The notes beneath the pieces were generated by a model. That model saw nothing but the letters and a program-made list of their open reading frames with translations. It ran no database searches and was not told the origin of the DNA. From Plasmopara viticola (Eukaryota; Oomycota; Peronosporomycetes; Peronosporales; Peronosporaceae), in assembly GCA_001695595.3 (NCBI GenBank), contig MBPM02000030.1, positions 310,001 through 374,000 of the forward strand: DNA of 64,000 nt. Direction: 5' to 3'. Positions 31,707-43,300 of this stretch are shown one piece after another (the stretch's first letter is position 1; each line of letters opens with the position of its first letter). Made by a program: the position numbers and the translations under genes.

Positions 31707-32834
31707 CGAACAGCAAAAAAAATGTTACTTTCTATCTGAACACATAATGGATACACGCACGATCCATGAGTGTGGAGTACATCAAAAATGTTCGTTTCAG
31801 ACGAAGCACCAACATGCCACAATTATTGCTTTGAAGCTTGAGAATCTGTACTGTTTGCTTTAAGGGAAGACATTTAGATTTAAAAAAACCTCGAACTTTT
31901 GGTACTCTACAATCAAGAGATCAGCTGTCACACAATGCAGGAACGTCAAGAAAGCTTTCAAGCTCCATCTTTTGTTATATATCTATAAGTCCGATTGGTC
32001 GAGTGAATGGGTTGTGAATAAATGTTTCCCAAACGTTGTTAAATAAGCCCGATCAGTGTCATTAATTTTCCCACACGTTAGCATTACAAACGAAATCTGG
32101 CTTCTCAATAACGCTCAGTTACTCATACAATCTTAAGGATTTCTTGATGCCCAGACACTTTTATGGGCGCTATTTCTTGCTATATATGCAGATGTGCTTG
32201 GTTTTAGCGAACAAAAAAAAGAATTCTTCATACTTTTTGTAATGTAATGAAAAGTATTACGTGATCGTGCCAAGTTATGCACGTGCTAGACTCAGTCTGG
32301 CTAGTCCACGGCATAGAGTAGTGTCCGCATACGTCGGGTCTCGTTCGGCGGGCAGTGCAGCCAGCACCGAGGTCGTGAGGGTCTTCCATTATTTTGTTCA
32401 GCTCTGACTTGGTAGGAGCCCAGGTGGCGCCTGGTGCTGGAGACCGTCGCGTCGAGGGTGAGACTCGTTAGAGACCTGCAGATGCCCGAGAGCACCTGCC
32501 CGAAGCGCGCGAGCATTTAGCCCCCGCGCTTGGAAGGAGGGCGTCACCCCAACCTTTTCCAAGACAAATTTTTTGTATTAAAAAAAATAACTTTGCGTCG
32601 ATTTTTGGAATTTCAGAACATTTACGAATGTATTGCAACAAAATGTTGCCAGACTTGTCAAATGAAATGACCAAAGCTTTCTTACCCTTGACGTCATTAT
32701 TACACAAGCTAAAAACGCAATGTCGACACAATCGACTCTCAGTCAGCTGACAACGCACACAATTATCTCTGCTACTTAATCGAAAATCAATAGCAACTTT
32801 GCATTTAAAGAATAAATTCATTTCACATGCGCAA
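31707..32834. other. Intergenic region with SINE-like copy 3
   Basis: Apart from the repeat at about 32244-32563 I see no gene. The 32564-32834 part should include the 3' flank of the WDTC1-like gene. Confidence 0.5.
32234..32579 (-). mobile_element. SINE-like retroelement, copy 3
   Basis: The element at about 32244-32563 is on the minus strand and matches copies 1 and 2 over the full length. Its end reads acgtaatacttttcattacattaca on the minus strand, again ATTAC-rich. The flanks tttttgtaat (32234) and tttttgtatt (32570) look like a worn target duplication. Confidence 0.72.
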
Positions 32835-34883
32835 TTAGCTGGTTGCGCACTCTTGAATAGCCTGAGAGTCTACACCACCAGATTGAAAAACAAGACGGAC
32901 CATGTTCTGCATTGCACCCTCGAACGAAGTACTAACCTCATTCATCTGGCTTTGGTTTCTTAAAATTATATCTGCCAGTTCACTCTCGGATGGGGTGTTC
33001 TCCTTTGCGCTGGTTGGACTCCATAACCGAATCACGTTTTCGATTCCACTTGTTGCAAGACAAGCATCGAAAGGGTGAGGTTGCACACAATTAACAATAT
33101 CTGCGTCCGCCGTAATTGCATTCACTAATTCTCCAGTAGCTTTATCCCACACTAGCGCTCGGCCATCGTCACTTCCCGCAATGATATAGGCATCATTTTT
33201 GCCAAAGAAAACTGCCTCTTTAATGTCGGTTTGCACATTGCAATATCCAATGTACCGCCGAAGAACGTCGCAATTTACGGGTGTGCTACACACTAAACCA
33301 CCTTCCCAAAAATCATCATCCTCACCCGGTAAACGATCGACAGAGCTATCGCGCTGGCTTTCGTGAGAGTCTTCCCTATCGCTATCACTTGTGTTATCTT
33401 CACCCGATGATTGAAACGACCGACGAGTATGGTCTTCACTTTGGCCAGCCGATGCAGTCTCATTTATAAATGGAATCACATCTGCTTCCCGGTCTGGATA
33501 TTTCTGTTTGTATTGTCGCGCCTGCCACTTGGCTTGTGGCTGCCGTTTCCCTGCACTTAGTGCCTTAATATACGTCAACTCAACCTCACGATCGTTCGGA
33601 TCCAGCTCTAACGCCTTTTTGCACTGGACAGCAGCCAAGTAGGTATCGGCATTCCACGATCGTCCCAAATAAGCCTTTGCACAGTCATGGTGCAACTCTT
33701 TATGCTGCAGCGCTGTTAGTTTTTTTACGCCGAATGCACCACACGCAAAGTTTAGCGACTTAAGTGCTCGTGTAAACTGCTTTTTCTTCAGCGCCTCTTT
33801 TCCTTGCTCGTGCAGCATTTGAACCCCGTCCAAATGCAAATCCAACGGTAAAAGTGGTTCATCCATGTGCGCCCCATTCAGCCAAGCGAGCGGTTGTCTC
33901 TGAGGCTCACTCTTATTATCTTTATTAAACACAATCGTCTCATTTGACCCAACTTTAAAAAGGTAAATGTGGTCGTTATGGTAATTTGCCAAAATTTCAG
34001 ATCCGTCGTTGCTAAATCGGATGCTCGTTCCATGACATTTATCATGAGATCGTTGCGCCTTCTTGTTACAATAAGTGTCCAAGTGTAAATGTGGTGGAGC
34101 AAAGACTTCGATAGGATCTGTTGCGCCTGCACTTCTAGCTACTGAAATGTGTTGCTGCACTCGCAACATGCGTCGATCGTACATTCGCGTGTAGAAATCA
34201 CCACATGCTAACACAACTTTGGTCGGATCCAACGGATGCGTCGTTATACCCATTCCTCTAAGATCTCTCCCGTTTCTGTCTTTGCCTAAATTAATAAGCA
34301 CTCCGGATGTATCTGGTGAGTCACAACGTCCGTTTGTTCGAGGTAACGCTCGAATATCAAATTGATACACCAATCCGTCCTCGGCTGCGGTCCAAAATAC
34401 TTTGGGTACTGCCCACGAGGTCCCAATGTCTTTCACTCGATTTCGATGAACACGAAAAACTTTTGACGAATCTTCACGAAACGGAGCGTAATGGATGCGA
34501 ACGTCGTTATCCATGGCTCCAGACGCTAGAACGTGGTCGTCGGTGCCCGGAACGAAACAAACGGCAAAGATATTGAGCGTATGCCCTGACTCGATTACCT
34601 CCTGTTGCTTATGCTGATTATAGCTCCATATAATCACCTTATGATCGTCGGATCCGGATACCAATAATTTGCCGCTTTCATTCCATTGAAGCGTGTTAAC
34701 GCACCCTCCGTGGCCGTCAAGCACAGCCTCACACTGGAGGCGGCGTATGAGGCTACCATGACCCTGACAGGCGGCATCGATAATTCCAGAATTTCCTTGC
34801 ACTTCACGCTCAAGCAAGAGACGTGATAGACCCACGGGCGAGTGACTGTACTTCCAAAAGCGACCCGAACGTGCGACCTTCAT
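32835..34883 (-). CDS. WDTC1: WD40/TPR protein, WDTC1-like (CUL4-DDB1 substrate adaptor)
   Basis: WDTC1 (DCAF9) links substrates to the CUL4-DDB1 ubiquitin ligase and affects chromatin and fat metabolism in animals. The single-exon frame, 682 residues from ATG 34881-34883 (the frame upstream lacks an ATG), has WD40 repeats from about 50 to 330 (for example HGGCVNTLQWNESGKLLVSG, SDDHKVIIW, LASGAMDNDVRI), a TPR block at about 358-480 (EQGKEALKKKQFTRALKSLN, KKALELDPNDREVELTYIKA), an acidic Ser/Asp linker and a closing WD40 part at about 555-650 (IAGSDDGRALVWD). WD repeats, then TPRs, then WD repeats is the WDTC1 arrangement, and the length agrees with it (about 670-680 in animals). It lies in the same direction as the kinase and CotH genes but they are well separated. 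Confidence 0.87.
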   Translation of the reverse strand: MKVARSGRFWKYSHSPVGLSRLLLEREVQGNSGIIDAACQGHGSLIRRLQCEAVLDGHGGCVNTLQWNESGKLLVSGSDDHKVIIWSYNQHKQQEVIESGHTLNIFAVCFVPGTDDHVLASGAMDNDVRIHYAPFREDSSKVFRVHRNRVKDIGTSWAVPKVFWTAAEDGLVYQFDIRALPRTNGRCDSPDTSGVLINLGKDRNGRDLRGMGITTHPLDPTKVVLACGDFYTRMYDRRMLRVQQHISVARSAGATDPIEVFAPPHLHLDTYCNKKAQRSHDKCHGTSIRFSNDGSEILANYHNDHIYLFKVGSNETIVFNKDNKSEPQRQPLAWLNGAHMDEPLLPLDLHLDGVQMLHEQGKEALKKKQFTRALKSLNFACGAFGVKKLTALQHKELHHDCAKAYLGRSWNADTYLAAVQCKKALELDPNDREVELTYIKALSAGKRQPQAKWQARQYKQKYPDREADVIPFINETASAGQSEDHTRRSFQSSGEDNTSDSDREDSHESQRDSSVDRLPGEDDDFWEGGLVCSTPVNCDVLRRYIGYCNVQTDIKEAVFFGKNDAYIIAGSDDGRALVWDKATGELVNAITADADIVNCVQPHPFDACLATSGIENVIRLWSPTSAKENTPSESELADIILRNQSQMNEVSTSFEGAMQNMVRLVFQSGGVDSQAIQECATS

Positions 34884-36292
34884 TGCGATAGAAGAAACAA
34901 TTTGTAGGATCCGGGACTGCAATATTTTTTAGGTGCTAGATAATAAAACGTCATATAAAATAGCTTATAAAAGTCGGAATGGCTTACTTTGTTTGGATAA
35001 ATAGGTAGCAATGAATACCACATTTTCGTTCGAAGAAAGATTTATTTTACTGCACATTGAGAAAGAACGACGAAGAGAGTGTGTTAAGTGGAGCGCGACA
35101 CTGTTTGGCTGATTATAAGGTGTAAGGCTTGGAGGCTGTAGTCTCAATAAGTGGACTTTTACCATCAGTCGGTAAATGATATGATACATTACACTCCAGT
35201 TGGTGATTATAACTTACTCTTTTGCATATTCTACGACGCACAGCAGTCTCGGCTTTACTCGTAAGTAGCTCCGACGGTTGGTGGGTTGTTTGATCCGAAG
35301 TTTGACATGCTCAACCGTGTCAAGCGATATGAGACATGCACCGCACAGACTCATATCTTCACGTCTCAACTTTGCCACAAAAACAAAATAAATTCGCACT
35401 GTCAAAATAAATGCTTTTTAAGCAACAATTGTAATAGACCTCGGCTTGACGTAATGTAAATCACAAGTACTATCTACTGTTGGTTTGAAAGAATGGGCAG
35501 AATTTGCACTTGGACGAACAGTGTACTATTCTGAGGTCGAGCTGATGTAGCGCTAGCTGTCCGAATGAAGTTGTAGCGATTTAGCGCATTATACCTTAAT
35601 TTTAAGGAATCGATCATGAGCATTAATGATACTGAAGCTGAAGCAATTACGTCAAGCTTTGTAAATGATGTGAAAAGGAGCTCCAGCACAACAACCACAT
35701 AGGAGTACTACAACTTGTTTTGTAACTCTCTCAGCCATTACACAATCTATGACATCAACAGCAGCAGCTGTACAAGTCGCTTGACTCCTTGGCGCTGTCT
35801 GTGTTTCGATTTACTCTAACTCCTCCATGTCCTTTTGTGCAACGTCCGAAAGACAAGAGACATCATCGTGAAGGAGAAGAGCAATAACTTGGCACAAATG
35901 TGAGCTTCTTGCGGGCAAAAGAGAATACGCGATAAAGGGGCACAAGTGGCAATTGCAATGGCAGTGCACTCGTCGTCGCAGGAAAATATGACGTCTTCCT
36001 GTTCCGCCACCTAATGTTAAATGGCCTGAGTTCCTAAAGCAAAAACTTTGACATCTGGGAGAATTAGACACGAGAAGTACAGATAATGTGTGCAATTTTG
36101 TTCACAAATGACGAGCGCCAACGTTTAACCAGGTTTAACAGAGGAATAGCAATTACCGAAACTTAGCTCTTACGTTCAAACAGACAGTTGAACAAGCTTC
36201 ATTTGCAGATCACCCAAATATTCATTTGTTAAAGAAAAAAAATTACTAAGATTTTTCTTAATTGGGTTAATTATCTGAAAACTTCAATAGCA
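34884..36292. other. Intergenic region, includes a ubiquitin fossil
   Basis: Besides the ubiquitin-like remnant at 35150-35405, minus-strand frames at 35474-35698 and 35811-36095 show no motif I recognise. No intact gene is supported. Confidence 0.4.
35150..35405 (-). pseudogene. Probable ubiquitin pseudogene fragment
   Basis: On the minus strand the reading SLDTVEHVKLRIKQ matches the ubiquitin stretch around Asp21-Lys33, and the bases before it (tttgtggcaaagttgagacg) and after it (ctgtgcgtc...atatgcaaaagag and agtccactt) line up in order with ubiquitin coding DNA, ending where the last strand should be. The frame is broken after the first part and most key residues are gone. This is inference from a hand alignment. 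Confidence 0.4.
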
Positions 36293-38413
36293 CTAGATAT
36301 CACTCTGTCGGGCAAAGATGCGAGCATGCTCGACACTCCCATAACGAACTGGAGTATATTCGCTCAAGCGACGGCGATGAGCGTGTTTCTTGACCAACCA
36401 CGAACCAAAAACCAATAGTACAACTCCCGCAGCAACGGCCGAAATATCAGTCATTCCTTTCATCAGCGGTACTGACAAGTGCTTCTTCTCACTCGCCTCC
36501 TCATTCACCGCTTGTGTGTCAAGAACCGTCGATTTAGGTGTCGATGCCTTAGAAGCAAGATCATCTTGCTGTCGAAGTTTGTAATGCTCGTTTTCATCAT
36601 CAATTCGACGACACGAATATTTCTCGACTTTCAAAGCTGTTGAACAGTTGCAAACCGCTCCCGGTCCCTCTGGACACGACCCATAGCCATTGCAGAAGGG
36701 TGTCAAAGTCTTTTCCGGCTTCACTTTTTGTTGTGGATATACATAACTCGTAGCACATTGCCAACAGTAATCAACCGAAGGTTTCTGGTAAGGAGTCATT
36801 TGGGCAGCAAACTCTTCTCCAGAATCAAAGTCGCTTTTAGCAATCTCATCGCAAGACGGGCCTGAGTACGGCTTGCGTATGGGTGGAAATGTGACGTTGT
36901 TATAATACTTTTCTGCATCCTTCAGGCACCCGTCATCGTTGCCTACCTGACCGCAATTGTACTTCGGAATCTCTCCTACACCCGAGCACGTCTTCGCATC
37001 CAAAGGCTTGTAAAGCTGCTCGATCCGTTCATCCATCCAATGTGCACGCCTCAGCACAGAATCATGCATATCGCTCGCACGCTCAGCATAAGTTCCGTTA
37101 CAAGTGTCCAAGTCAACGGCGGCGCAATACAAGCCATCCGTACGCCAGTCCCCACCATGGCACTTGGCCAATTGCCTTTGCACTGGGGCAGTACTGGCTT
37201 CCAGAAAAGCCGTTATCTTTTCGTCACTCCACACTCCAAACACGAGATCATCCTTCTTTGAAAAATTAGTACCACGCAACGTCTTCCAGCGTTGGATAAC
37301 AAGCGACGTGAGCTGCGAATGGCACATGAGGCGTTTCCAAAATGTGTACTGCGGAAAAATCCAGTCTTTAAAGTTGCGACGAGCGCCGTTGCCGTATGCC
37401 AGGTTAAGGTCCCAAACGGGTCCTGCATTTATGGTCTGATTTCGGTCTTTAAAGTAAAAGGTGCTGCGTCGGTAGGCATCAACGTTGAGGGACATTTCCG
37501 TGTGCAGCAAGTAATCAGCAAACGAACCGAGATCCAAGTGCTTTTCCAGTTCTTGAGGCGCGGTCATGTTGTACCAAAGCACACGGTACATTTGCGGTAA
37601 GAAACCAGTGTTCGTATCGACAAAGGAGTCGCGCATTTGCTGAGAAAGTTGTGACCCCTTTGGATACGCCAACACAGGACGCTCGCCCATGCCAAACTCG
37701 TTCTGATACTGGTCAATGACCAGATTGGGCGAGATAGACCCGTAGCTAGGTGGGTCATTCGACCACGCCCACCCTCCGGACAACACCTTCGGATCGCGAG
37801 CAGCACACGCTGCATTAAGCGGTGCCAGATTAACGTGGTTTTTGTCATACGTTGGCTTTTCCAGCAAAAGATATATACCGGCGTACTTTGGCTCCCGTTG
37901 CGCAGGTGACGTGCGCATGTAGACGACAGTATGTCGAGTTTTGACCGAGTAGCGACCTGTAGAACGATACAACCAGTGGGCCAAGTGATTCCGTTGCAAA
38001 GTACAATCGAGAAAGGGTCCGTTCATGACAAAGGCTTTGTTCTCGACCATGCCCAAAAACGATGTATCTTCGGGAAATTTTAGATTAAACTGGTGCTTGC
38101 TGAAAAATAGACTTGTCTGACCGCGGTAATTCGACTTGGTGTGTTCGTATACAGCCGTACGGCTCCCATTAATGCAATTCAGCTTTCCGTCGACATTGTC
38201 AATGACTTCGACATAGGTCTGCACGGCCTCTTTGAGGCAATTTTGAGCGGGGTAGCGCAATTGATTACACGTTGAATCCGGAAAACTTCGATCCACTGCC
38301 GAAACAATTACGACAGGCAGCTCGTAACATTCTGTTTGTGTCGCGAAGGCTTGTTGCTGAGATGACGCGGTCAGGAGAGACGCCAAAAGCGTTAAGCAAG
38401 ATGTGATCCGCAT
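36293..38413 (-). CDS. CotH-kinase-domain membrane protein
   Basis: CotH-like proteins are atypical secretory kinases, first known from Bacillus spore coats and also found on the surface of Mucorales fungi. The single-exon frame gives 706 residues from ATG 38411-38413 (four codons downstream of the point where the open frame is usually called, which begins with TTG). A signal peptide (MRITSCLTLLASLLTASS) is followed by a Cys-rich luminal part, the CotH core at about 70-420 (FNLKFPEDTSFLGM, KYAGIYLLLEKPTYDKNHV, GPVWDLNLAYGNG), Cys-rich spacers with CNGYGSCPEGPGAVCNCS (EGF-like), and a C-terminal membrane helix (about 650-670, ISAVAAGVVLLVFGSWLV) with a short basic tail. It is therefore a type I membrane protein with an external kinase-like domain. 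Partner and substrate are unknown. Confidence 0.88.
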   Translation of the reverse strand: MRITSCLTLLASLLTASSQQQAFATQTECYELPVVIVSAVDRSFPDSTCNQLRYPAQNCLKEAVQTYVEVIDNVDGKLNCINGSRTAVYEHTKSNYRGQTSLFFSKHQFNLKFPEDTSFLGMVENKAFVMNGPFLDCTLQRNHLAHWLYRSTGRYSVKTRHTVVYMRTSPAQREPKYAGIYLLLEKPTYDKNHVNLAPLNAACAARDPKVLSGGWAWSNDPPSYGSISPNLVIDQYQNEFGMGERPVLAYPKGSQLSQQMRDSFVDTNTGFLPQMYRVLWYNMTAPQELEKHLDLGSFADYLLHTEMSLNVDAYRRSTFYFKDRNQTINAGPVWDLNLAYGNGARRNFKDWIFPQYTFWKRLMCHSQLTSLVIQRWKTLRGTNFSKKDDLVFGVWSDEKITAFLEASTAPVQRQLAKCHGGDWRTDGLYCAAVDLDTCNGTYAERASDMHDSVLRRAHWMDERIEQLYKPLDAKTCSGVGEIPKYNCGQVGNDDGCLKDAEKYYNNVTFPPIRKPYSGPSCDEIAKSDFDSGEEFAAQMTPYQKPSVDYCWQCATSYVYPQQKVKPEKTLTPFCNGYGSCPEGPGAVCNCSTALKVEKYSCRRIDDENEHYKLRQQDDLASKASTPKSTVLDTQAVNEEASEKKHLSVPLMKGMTDISAVAAGVVLLVFGSWLVKKHAHRRRLSEYTPVRYGSVEHARIFARQSDI

Positions 38414-40198
38414 TATTAAAGCCAAACTGCAAAGCCTGATAAGAGAGACTCGTTGTAAATGAAAGACTGCAATGTTAAAAAGGTCTCGAGCCCGATATTT
38501 GTGGATTTGAGATGACGGAGACAGCCGTTTCAGTCGCGACAGTGGACAATAAGCTCGAGATACTTTGCACTGAGAAGTTAGTGACGCATGACGTATTTAT
38601 GTCAAAAGTAACGACTGTGGCTGGCATTGCAATTGAATTGACGAATGGAGTTGTTTAGTATGCGCTGACAAAAGTCAGTAATTTTCAAAGATATGTGCGT
38701 TCAACTGCTTTCGGATTCGGTAGAATTTGGCAATTGAAAGGCATGGGCAACATCGACCGTTAAAACGGATTGTAATGTGGCGCTTGAATCTATAATTGTG
38801 CACGATCGGAATGGTTTGTCGTCTATTCTCGTATGAGCAACATGCGATTAGGCAAAACGCGTCGGGATGCTGCTTGCATGGAATATATCCGAATTGATAC
38901 AACACGCCCTACTCAATAGAATACATTGGCAAAGCCGGTGCTCTTTATGCAGCCATAATTATGTAATCTTGGTGCGTTTATAGAATTTGTAACTAAAGTA
39001 GTTTACAAAGAAATCTGGACAGGACGCTAATGTATTGAGAGGTTATATATTGGCAATTTTCCATATATAATCTGCCTCAGAAAAAAACTCTAAAATGGTA
39101 CCAATAAGTTTCACGGTCGCACCGACCACCGAGCGTCTCAGTGCGAGAAATAGTTAAAAGCGATAAACCTTTTGCATCGGCCTGCGCCCACTATTTTATT
39201 TCTGCAAGCAAGGGATGGACGAACAAATTGCACCCATTACGGGGGCGTCACTTGATTAACAAATTGAATTGACTGTGGCCTAAAAACATAGGCTGATCTC
39301 GGACGCAACTCCTTCGAGTGCAAGCGAAGACGTTGTAGTGAAAGACACAAGCTTTTTTTTATGAAAAATACAGCTACAAACCGACTTACTATTAATGATG
39401 CCGTTAATGGGTAGTTTCTCGACCTGCGGAGCTGTGTCCATACATACGCCCGCCAAAGCAGCACTCAATGATACGACTGTAGTCAATGGCTTAACGTTGT
39501 ACACGCAAGTATACGAGGTCACAAAAAAGAATTTAAAGTAGTATTAGACCCCTTCACGCGTAAAGAAACTTTGCGCTCCAGCAAACATTTGCGGTACATT
39601 AAAGAGGATCGACTGGTCGTTTTCGAAGGAGAAAAAAAACGAATTCAAATTGGGCTAGATTTTTTGGAAATTTTAAGATCGATAGAAACCGCACATGAAA
39701 TTTGGGGATCTCAACAGCACTTTTTTTAGAGCAAGTATGATACGATTTTTAATATGAAACAAGAAAATCACGACTCCTCGACCAATGGGCAGGACAAAGT
39801 CATGGGTGATGGCTGCACAATCCCACGCAAAAAACAGGACTCTAACAAGTCAAATATACATCTCTGCTGTGTGAGCGGCTACTTGGCCTTGTTCCGAAAT
39901 GATGTGAGATGTATTAAAATATACTGATTTCTTTTCAAAGGTAAGAGCTCCTTTAATAGCAGGTAGCTCGGTTCCGCGGTAGGCACTGTCTACCAAAGAG
40001 ACTTTAGATGGCGCTTGAATCATGACTTGCATAACTGGACTGGTGTGGTATCTGTAGCAGTTTGCAAGCGATAAGACTAGTCCGAAAAACACAAGAAGTA
40101 ATACAATTTTATGGATTGGTTGCAATGAACCATCGATTGCAAATAATACAGTTCCGTAAGAAGGTAGGATAGGTTTCAATTAAGATTAGCCTTAATAG
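38414..40198. other. Intergenic region with coding-like remnants
   Basis: Minus-strand frames at 39280-39522 and 39850-40179 are discussed below. The remainder holds nothing I can identify. Confidence 0.4.
39280..40179 (-). pseudogene. Possible decayed gene beside the copia insertion, unrecognised
   Basis: Two minus-strand open frames, 40179-39850 and 39522-39280, have protein-like composition: a hydrophobic helix (KIVLLLVFFGLVLSLANCY) followed by SAYRGTELPAIKGALTFEKK and VYFNTSHIISEQGQVAAHTA, then VTSYTCVYNVKPLTTVVSLS and VEKLPINGIINSKSVC. Neither begins with an ATG, the DNA between them has stops in every frame I tried, and the copia 5' LTR starts 20 bp upstream. It may be an old gene cut by the retrotransposon. 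No family is recognised and chance cannot be excluded. Confidence 0.22.
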
Positions 40199-40334
40199 TG
40201 TAAAAAACACGCCGGTGCTTGCATGTTGAACAGGTGGATGGCGTACAAGTACGTCACAGTCAGTAATTACGTATGGTAGCCATTCATTGGTCAAGATAAA
40301 TATTTTCACTTCGTTTTTTGCCATCTTCTCAACA
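40199..40334 (+). repeat. 5' LTR of the copia element
   Basis: It begins tgtaaaaaacacgccggtgc and ends cttctcaaca; it contains the block ggtcaagataaatattttca shared with 44382-44527. Confidence 0.88.
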
Positions 40335-43300
40335 AATTAACAGCCCAAACAACAGCCTCACTTCACCACACCTTCACCGCCATGACTACCAAGCGCACCG
40401 AAGTCCTCCTAGGAGATGGTAACCACTACCAATTAGAGTTCAACACGAGGATGACCCTCGCAAGAAAAGTGCTTCTGGGGCACATTATGGGCGCGAAGAA
40501 CGAGAACAAAATAACGGAGACGTGGCTCGTGAATGACGCCAAGACATTGGGTATAATTGCCCAGGGCGTCGAGATTCAACACCAGACCAAGATTCGGTCT
40601 GCTACTCGTGCCTTGGAGGCATGGGGAACGCTCCGCGATTTGTACAACCGTTCCACCCTACACAACCTTGTCAGGATGACACGGCGCCTTCATGAGTTTG
40701 AGATATAGAGTGGCACTCGTATGGTGGAACATCTGGACGCGTTCGATGAATTGGTCGTGGGACTCCAGACGACGGGAGAGTCGGTGGATGATTCAAGACA
40801 GCCAGTGGTGCTTCTGGGCAGCTTGCCGACGGAATATGAGTTAATATCTTCTATCGTGGAGAACGCCAAGGACATCACTCCGATCGAACTCAAGGAGAAG
40901 CTGTTGAAGGAGTCAGACAGACTGCAGAAGAAGGAAGCAAGTGAGAAAGCGTTTCGATCCGCAGACAATGATGGACGGATCAAGGGCAGAAACGGGAGTG
41001 GCCGCAAGAGTTACGCGCCACGCAAGGACGGCGGGTTTCGGAAAAGTGCTTCAATTGTGGATAAACCGGTCATATGAAACGGGACTGCCCAGCTGCTGGG
41101 AACTGTTCCAGAGACCGTTCTGGTGGTAACGATGCAGGGTTTGCTGTGATGGTTGAGCAATCAGGAAGCTGGCTGATCGACAGTGGTGCGACGTCACACA
41201 TGACCCCTCACCGAAGTGACTTGATCGTCTTCAAGCAACTTAAAGCCGACGTCAAGGTAACAATTGCAGACGGCAGAAAGTTACACGTCGAAGGAGCTGG
41301 AACGGTGAAGCTTATCGGCTTAGATGGAAGACGCATATCGATGATGGAAGTGGTGTTTATCCCTGGACTTGACAGACGTTTACTGTCGGTGGGAAAGCTT
41401 GCCGAACGTGGACTGAGTGTGGAGTTTCAGCGTGCTTCGTGCATCATTTGGGACAAGAACGAAGCTTTGGCAACTGGGACAAGAAATGGGAAAGCTTATA
41501 CACTGGATTGTCAGCTAGAGGAGGCACGATCAGTGCAATACTCGGGAGCTGATAATCAGTGGGATTTATGGCACGCTCGTATGGGACATCCAAGCGAGGA
41601 CGTTTTAGTGAAGACTATGCGATCCACAGAAGGTATTTTTGCGCTAATACAAGGTATCAAGACCCTGTGTGGTGGATGCATGAAGGACAAGCTGACGATC
41701 GAAGCCTTTCCTGGACGCTCCATGACAAAGACATCACGTGTATTGGAATTTGTTCGCACAGACGTGATAGGACCCATGAGAACACTTTCGAAAGGAGGTG
41801 CTTAATACATTTTGACTTTTGTGGATGATTATTTACGATATAAGATGGCTTATTTTTTGGCAAAGAAAGGTGAAGTTGCCGACAAGATCAAGATGTTCAA
41901 AGCACTGCACGAGAATCAATGGGGAACCCGTATCAAGTGCCTACGTTCGGACAACGGGACGAATTTATGTCAGCGGAACGTCACCATACATCAGCGTGCA
42001 GTACCATACATTCCTTAACAAAACGGAATTGCAGAACGAATGAACCGCACGATAATGGAAAAGGCACGAAGCATGCTACACTATAAGTGGGTTTCGACAT
42101 TTTGGTGAGCAGAGCCAGTAAGCACTGCTATCGTATCAACCGATCTCCTAATACAATGCACCCAAATAACACCCCATATGAACTGGGATTTTAGATGAAG
42201 CCTCGGATGGATCATCTTAGGGTGTTCGGGTTTCATGGATATGCTCACGTTGACCAAGTGAAGAAGACGAAGCTCGAAGCTCGAAGCCAAAAGCTTTAAG
42301 TGCATGTTACTTGGTTATGCCAAAAACACCAAATGATACCGAGTTTACGATCTGGAGAAAGAGAATATATATCAGTATCACGGTCGGCGAAGCTGGACGA
42401 GCGTGAAGTGGGCAGCATTTATGAGACGCAGCCGCCCAAACAAATAAAAGTGATACACGTAACCAAAAACAACGATGAAAGTTCAGTGTCCGGGCCGACA
42501 GATCACCAACAAGATCAAGATGAACCTATGGAGTGTGAAGAAGAAGATAGAATCCCAGAAGCTCCAATGAATGAGGAGGAGTCCGACACAAATGAGTCAA
42601 GGGTCGAGATGCTTCGATTACCGACCTCAGTACACTTTGAACTAATAGGGTACAGAACTCCTACACTGGATGCACAGGAAGATCGATTGGCATTTCGATC
42701 GCAAGTGGAACGTTCAAGGCGTACACATGAATCAATGTTGTTGTTGGAGAACGGATCAGATGCCGATGAAATTCTGGAAGGAAGCGAAGGACCACCATCT
42801 TCAAAGCATGCAAGGATTGATGAAGACGGCCTTATAGCTGAAGCTATTCTCGCTTACGCTGTGAGTGTTGGTGAAGAATCAGATTTGCCTACCACGTATG
42901 CGCAGGCAATGTCTAGTGACGAGGCAGAACAGTGGCGGCAAGCGATGGACGCCGAATTACAGTCGCATCACCGAAACAAAACATGGACACTCGTTCCACG
43001 AGAATCAATTGGACGTACGATTGGATGCCGCTGGACTTTGCTAAGAAGCGTGACCAGAGTGGATGTGTTGTGCGCTACAAAACACGATTGGTGGCTAAAA
43101 GCTTTAAGCAAAAATACGGCGTGGATTTCTTCGAGACTTTCTCTCCAGTGGCTAGCATGAACTCAATTCGAGTTGTACTAGCAGTGTGTGCGGTATTAGG
43201 CTACAAAATGGAGCAGCTGGACGTCGACACCGCCTTTCTCAACAGTGTACTGTCGGATCGTGTTCACATGGAAGTTCCGATTGGTGTTAAGGGAGCTCAA

